Shown here: positions 43,289-45,644 of the stretch, in pieces
How the letters are laid out: the number at the start of each line of letters is the position of its first letter
Position numbering within the stretch: position 1 is the stretch's first letter
Source of the DNA: an uncultured Pelagibacteraceae bacterium
GTDB lineage: Bacteria > Pseudomonadota > Alphaproteobacteria > Pelagibacterales > Pelagibacteraceae
Assembly: GCA_902573065.1 (NCBI GenBank)
Contig: CACGHX010000006.1
Span: forward strand, 1 to 45,644
Direction of reading: 5' to 3'
Length of the DNA: 45,644 nt
Program-made: the position numbers and the translations under genes
The notes under the pieces: model-generated
Told to the model about the DNA's origin: nothing
The model's input: the letters and a program-made list of their open reading frames with translations, nothing else
Database searches by the model: none

Positions 43289-44734
43289 ATGGCTTCTAAT
43301 AAAACTGTTTTTTTTATTATTGGTATTCTGTTGATCATACTAGGCATATTTATGCTGGCGCCTTATGCTATACAACTTATATACAACGAAAAGAGTAGTA
43401 GTTTTTTTTCATCTGCAATAATCACTATTGTAATTGGAATTTTGACTGTGCTAACTAGTTTAACAAAAGACAAACAGCTTAACCTAAAGCAAGCATTTCT
43501 TTTCTCATCTCTGGCGTGGATTAGTATTGCTCTTTTTGGAAGTGTCCCTTTTATGCTTTCAAGTTTAAATCTTTCTTTTAGTGAGTCCTTTTTTGAGAGT
43601 ATGTCAGGTATAACTACTACAGGTTCAACTGTAATACTTGATTTAGATACATCACCTAAAAGTATTTTGCTTTGGAGAGCTATAATGCAATGGCTTGGAG
43701 GTATAGGTATCATAGTTATGGCTACTACAGTTCTGCCTCTTTTAAAAGTTGGTGGTATGCAACTATTTCAATTAGATACATCTGGAACTGAAAAAATTTT
43801 ACCGAAAACAGTTGAGATCTCAACTTTGATAATTACAATTTATTTATCACTGACCATTGCTTGTGCATTTTTTTATTGGGCACAAGGAATGAGTATATTT
43901 GATAGTATTGCCCATTCATTTACGACTTTGGCTACTGGAGGTTTTTCGACTCACAATGATTCAATCGGTTACTTTAATAGCCCGGGCATTGAGATAACGG
44001 CAACAGTTTTTATAATTTTAGGTAGTATACCATTTATTGCCTACCTTAAATTTATTAAGGGTAATAAAAAAATTTTTTTTCAAGATATTCAGGTTAAAGG
44101 TTTTATTTATTTATTGATAGGATCTGTTTTTGTAATGTTTTTATATTTATTTTTAAATAATAGTGAATTATCTTTTTTAGATAATTTGAGGATTTCCTCT
44201 TTTAATGTTTTGTCTATTTTATCTGGGACTGGATATGTCACCGATGATTTTGGTTTGTGGGGTAAATTTCCATTAATATTTTTTTTATTTTTAATGTTTA
44301 TTGGTGGTTGTGCTGGTTCTACCACATGTGGGATAAAAATATTTAGATTACAGATACTTTTTATATTTTTAAAAACTCAAATTAAAAAACTGATTTATCC
44401 TAATAGTATTTTTTTGGTTAATTATAATAAGCAAAAAATAGAGGATGGTTTTATAAACTCTGTTTTGGTTTTTATTTTTTCATATCTATTTATATTTTTA
44501 ATAATTTCAATTTTACTATCAATTTCAGGATTAGATTTTTTATCAGCTATATCAGGAGCTGCTACTGCAATATCAAATGTTGGTCCTGGTTTAGGTGAAA
44601 TGATTGGTCCAAACGGTAACTTTAGTCAAGTTTCTGAAATTTCAAAATGGATATTATCTTTTGCGATGTTGTTAGGAAGATTAGAAATTTTTGCAGTTTT
44701 AGTGTTGTTTTTACCGTCTTTCTGGAGAACATAA
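43289..44734 (+). CDS. trkH: TrkH-family potassium uptake protein
   Basis: A 481-aa polytopic K+ transporter subunit that usually needs the peripheral TrkA. Four pore-loop filter segments are visible: MSGITTTGSTV, TTLATGGFSTHN, SILSGTGYVTDD and AISNVGPGLGE, and a typical ending GRLEIFAVLVLFLPSFWR. The ATG at 43289 (MASNKTVFFIIG) starts just before the first TM, as in known TrkH. A TTG at 43262 would add nine residues. No trkA is in the window. Confidence 0.93.
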   Translation: MASNKTVFFIIGILLIILGIFMLAPYAIQLIYNEKSSSFFSSAIITIVIGILTVLTSLTKDKQLNLKQAFLFSSLAWISIALFGSVPFMLSSLNLSFSESFFESMSGITTTGSTVILDLDTSPKSILLWRAIMQWLGGIGIIVMATTVLPLLKVGGMQLFQLDTSGTEKILPKTVEISTLIITIYLSLTIACAFFYWAQGMSIFDSIAHSFTTLATGGFSTHNDSIGYFNSPGIEITATVFIILGSIPFIAYLKFIKGNKKIFFQDIQVKGFIYLLIGSVFVMFLYLFLNNSELSFLDNLRISSFNVLSILSGTGYVTDDFGLWGKFPLIFFLFLMFIGGCAGSTTCGIKIFRLQILFIFLKTQIKKLIYPNSIFLVNYNKQKIEDGFINSVLVFIFSYLFIFLIISILLSISGLDFLSAISGAATAISNVGPGLGEMIGPNGNFSQVSEISKWILSFAMLLGRLEIFAVLVLFLPSFWRT

Positions 44735-44754
44735 ATTAATCTATAATCAAATTG

Positions 44755-45644
44755 ATGGAGATTTATCAAAAACAGTCATTTAAAGATTCTTTTAAAATTT
44801 ATTTTGATAAAAGAATGCTTCGTATTCTTTTATTAGGTTCGATAAGTGGTTTTCCGTGGGTAATTATAGGAAGTAGTTTAAGTCTATGGTTAAAAGAGGA
44901 AGGACTTAGCAGAAGTACTATTGGATGGGCTGGATTAATATTTGCGGTTTATGCATTTAATTATTTGTGGGCTCCATTAATTGATCGAATAAAAATACCT
45001 TGGTTAACAAATAAAGTTGGTCATCGTCGAAGTTGGATAATTATTATGCAATTAGTTATTCTTCTAAGTTTGATTTTTTGGAATTTTGTTGACCCAACTA
45101 AAAACTTAGCATTGGTCATCACTGTAGGTTTAATTATTGCTGTAGCTTCTGCAACTCAAGATATAACTGTGGATGCTCTAAGAATTGAACAGATTGGAGA
45201 AAATGAAGGTAAGTCGATGCAGGCTGGGGCTGCTATTGCAGTAGTTGGTTGGTGGACTGGATACAAACTTGGTGGAGTAGTTGCATTAAATTCAGCTGAG
45301 TACTTTCAAAAACTAGGTTTTGAAAATTATTGGCAAATTACTTTTTTAATTCTTGGCATTATCATTATTGCTTGCAACATAGCTTTAATGTTTGTTCACG
45401 AAAAACAAAAAAATGAAAGATTCGAAACACAAAAAAAAACAGACGAAAATATAGAAAACAAATTAGGTAGATCAAATATTCTAACAAAAATTATATCTTG
45501 GATAGGTGGAACAGTTGCTGGACCAATTGTAAGCTTTTTCAAGAAAAATGGTTTTAAAATTGCTTTAGGAATACTTTGCTTTGTATTTCTTTTTAAAATT
45601 GGTGAAGCTTTTCTTGGGCGTATGTCTATTATATTTTATAAAGA
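44755..45644 (+). CDS. AmpG-like MFS permease, N-terminal part (3' end cut by window edge)
   Basis: The ATG at 44755 opens a frame of at least 296 codons reaching the window edge without stop. The N-terminus has ILLLGSISGFPWVIIGSSLS and LWLKEEGLSRSTIGWAGL, then YLWAPLIDRI and GHRRSWIIIMQL, with ASATQDITVDALRIE further on. These are the marks of the AmpG/SLC33 MFS group, which in enterobacteria imports anhydro-muropeptides for wall recycling. At least seven TM segments are present here. Acetyl-CoA transporter-like members share the same motifs, so the cargo is not certain. It lies 20 bases after trkH. Confidence 0.85.
   Translation, partial: MEIYQKQSFKDSFKIYFDKRMLRILLLGSISGFPWVIIGSSLSLWLKEEGLSRSTIGWAGLIFAVYAFNYLWAPLIDRIKIPWLTNKVGHRRSWIIIMQLVILLSLIFWNFVDPTKNLALVITVGLIIAVASATQDITVDALRIEQIGENEGKSMQAGAAIAVVGWWTGYKLGGVVALNSAEYFQKLGFENYWQITFLILGIIIIACNIALMFVHEKQKNERFETQKKTDENIENKLGRSNILTKIISWIGGTVAGPIVSFFKKNGFKIALGILCFVFLFKIGEAFLGRMSIIFYK

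Noticed and set aside
43363-43713. Minus-strand frame of 116 codons opposite trkH
   Set aside because: It overlaps the pore-loop coding part of TrkH, is not in an operon position and has no recognisable motif.
1-45644. CRISPR array, insertion sequence, prophage or integrase
   Set aside because: No regularly spaced repeats, transposase, terminal inverted repeats, phage structural genes or integrase motifs were seen on either strand.

Overview
The window is a very AT-rich, tightly packed bacterial chromosome segment. Many neighbouring genes abut or overlap, and no gap longer than about 130 bases lacks a gene. Gene content points to a marine alphaproteobacterium of the SAR11/Pelagibacterales type: murA next to a DUF2948 gene and hisD, a class I lysyl-tRNA synthetase, a BolA/J-domain/CobS/CobT block, TauE/SafE and AmpG-like transporters, and a DmdA-like demethylase. 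This assignment rests on gene content and base composition only; no 16S rRNA gene is present.

Layout. (1) 1-2225, plus strand: the C-terminal part of secA and a Lon-N-domain gene. (2) 8991-2227, minus strand: a long run of two small proteins, dcd, murA, DUF2948, hisD, infA, tRNA-Phe, then a C1 unit made of a MetF-like reductase, a DmdA-like demethylase and a 4-TM protein. (3) 9070-20811: an accessory region. It holds two large membrane proteins (one a likely GT-C glycosyltransferase), a DprE1/DprE2-like oxidase-reductase pair, tRNA-Thr, and a tight minus-strand operon of a HemN-type radical SAM enzyme, a frameshifted PhyH dioxygenase, a second 2OG-Fe(II)-oxygenase-like protein, an aldo/keto reductase and a zinc MDR dehydrogenase, preceded by a TPR/glycosyltransferase gene. 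(4) 20814-21698, minus: a 51-aa membrane protein and a TVP38/TMEM64 protein. (5) 21777-28633, plus: rpmH, rnpA, yidD, yidC, argB, a HAD phosphatase, dapD, dapE and a histone-deacetylase-like gene. (6) 33337-28674, minus: a 60-aa TM protein, a secreted 591-aa protein, def, fmt, truA and a heat-shock gene with its own promoter and a ROSE-like leader. (7) 33411-38554: aroK, a frameshifted aroB, bolA (minus), a J-domain protein, cobS and cobT. (8) 38551-45644: a YhhQ-type transporter, rpmB, TauE/SafE, pyrD, lysS (class I), trkH and a cut-off AmpG-like permease.

How the genes work together. Most of the window is housekeeping: secretion (secA, yidC, yidD), start of translation and nascent-protein processing (infA, def, fmt, two tRNAs, rpmH, rpmB, lysS), cell-wall and lysine precursors (murA, dapD, dapE), amino acids and aromatics (hisD, argB, aroK, aroB) and pyrimidines (dcd, pyrD). 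The less ordinary parts are the DmdA-like/MetF-like methyl-oxidation unit, the possible arabinofuranose-type glycan genes, the oxidative five-gene operon of unknown product, the predicted heat-shock RNA thermometer, two +1 frameshifts in A/T runs, and a tRNA-Phe with changes at both partners of a normally invariant tertiary contact.
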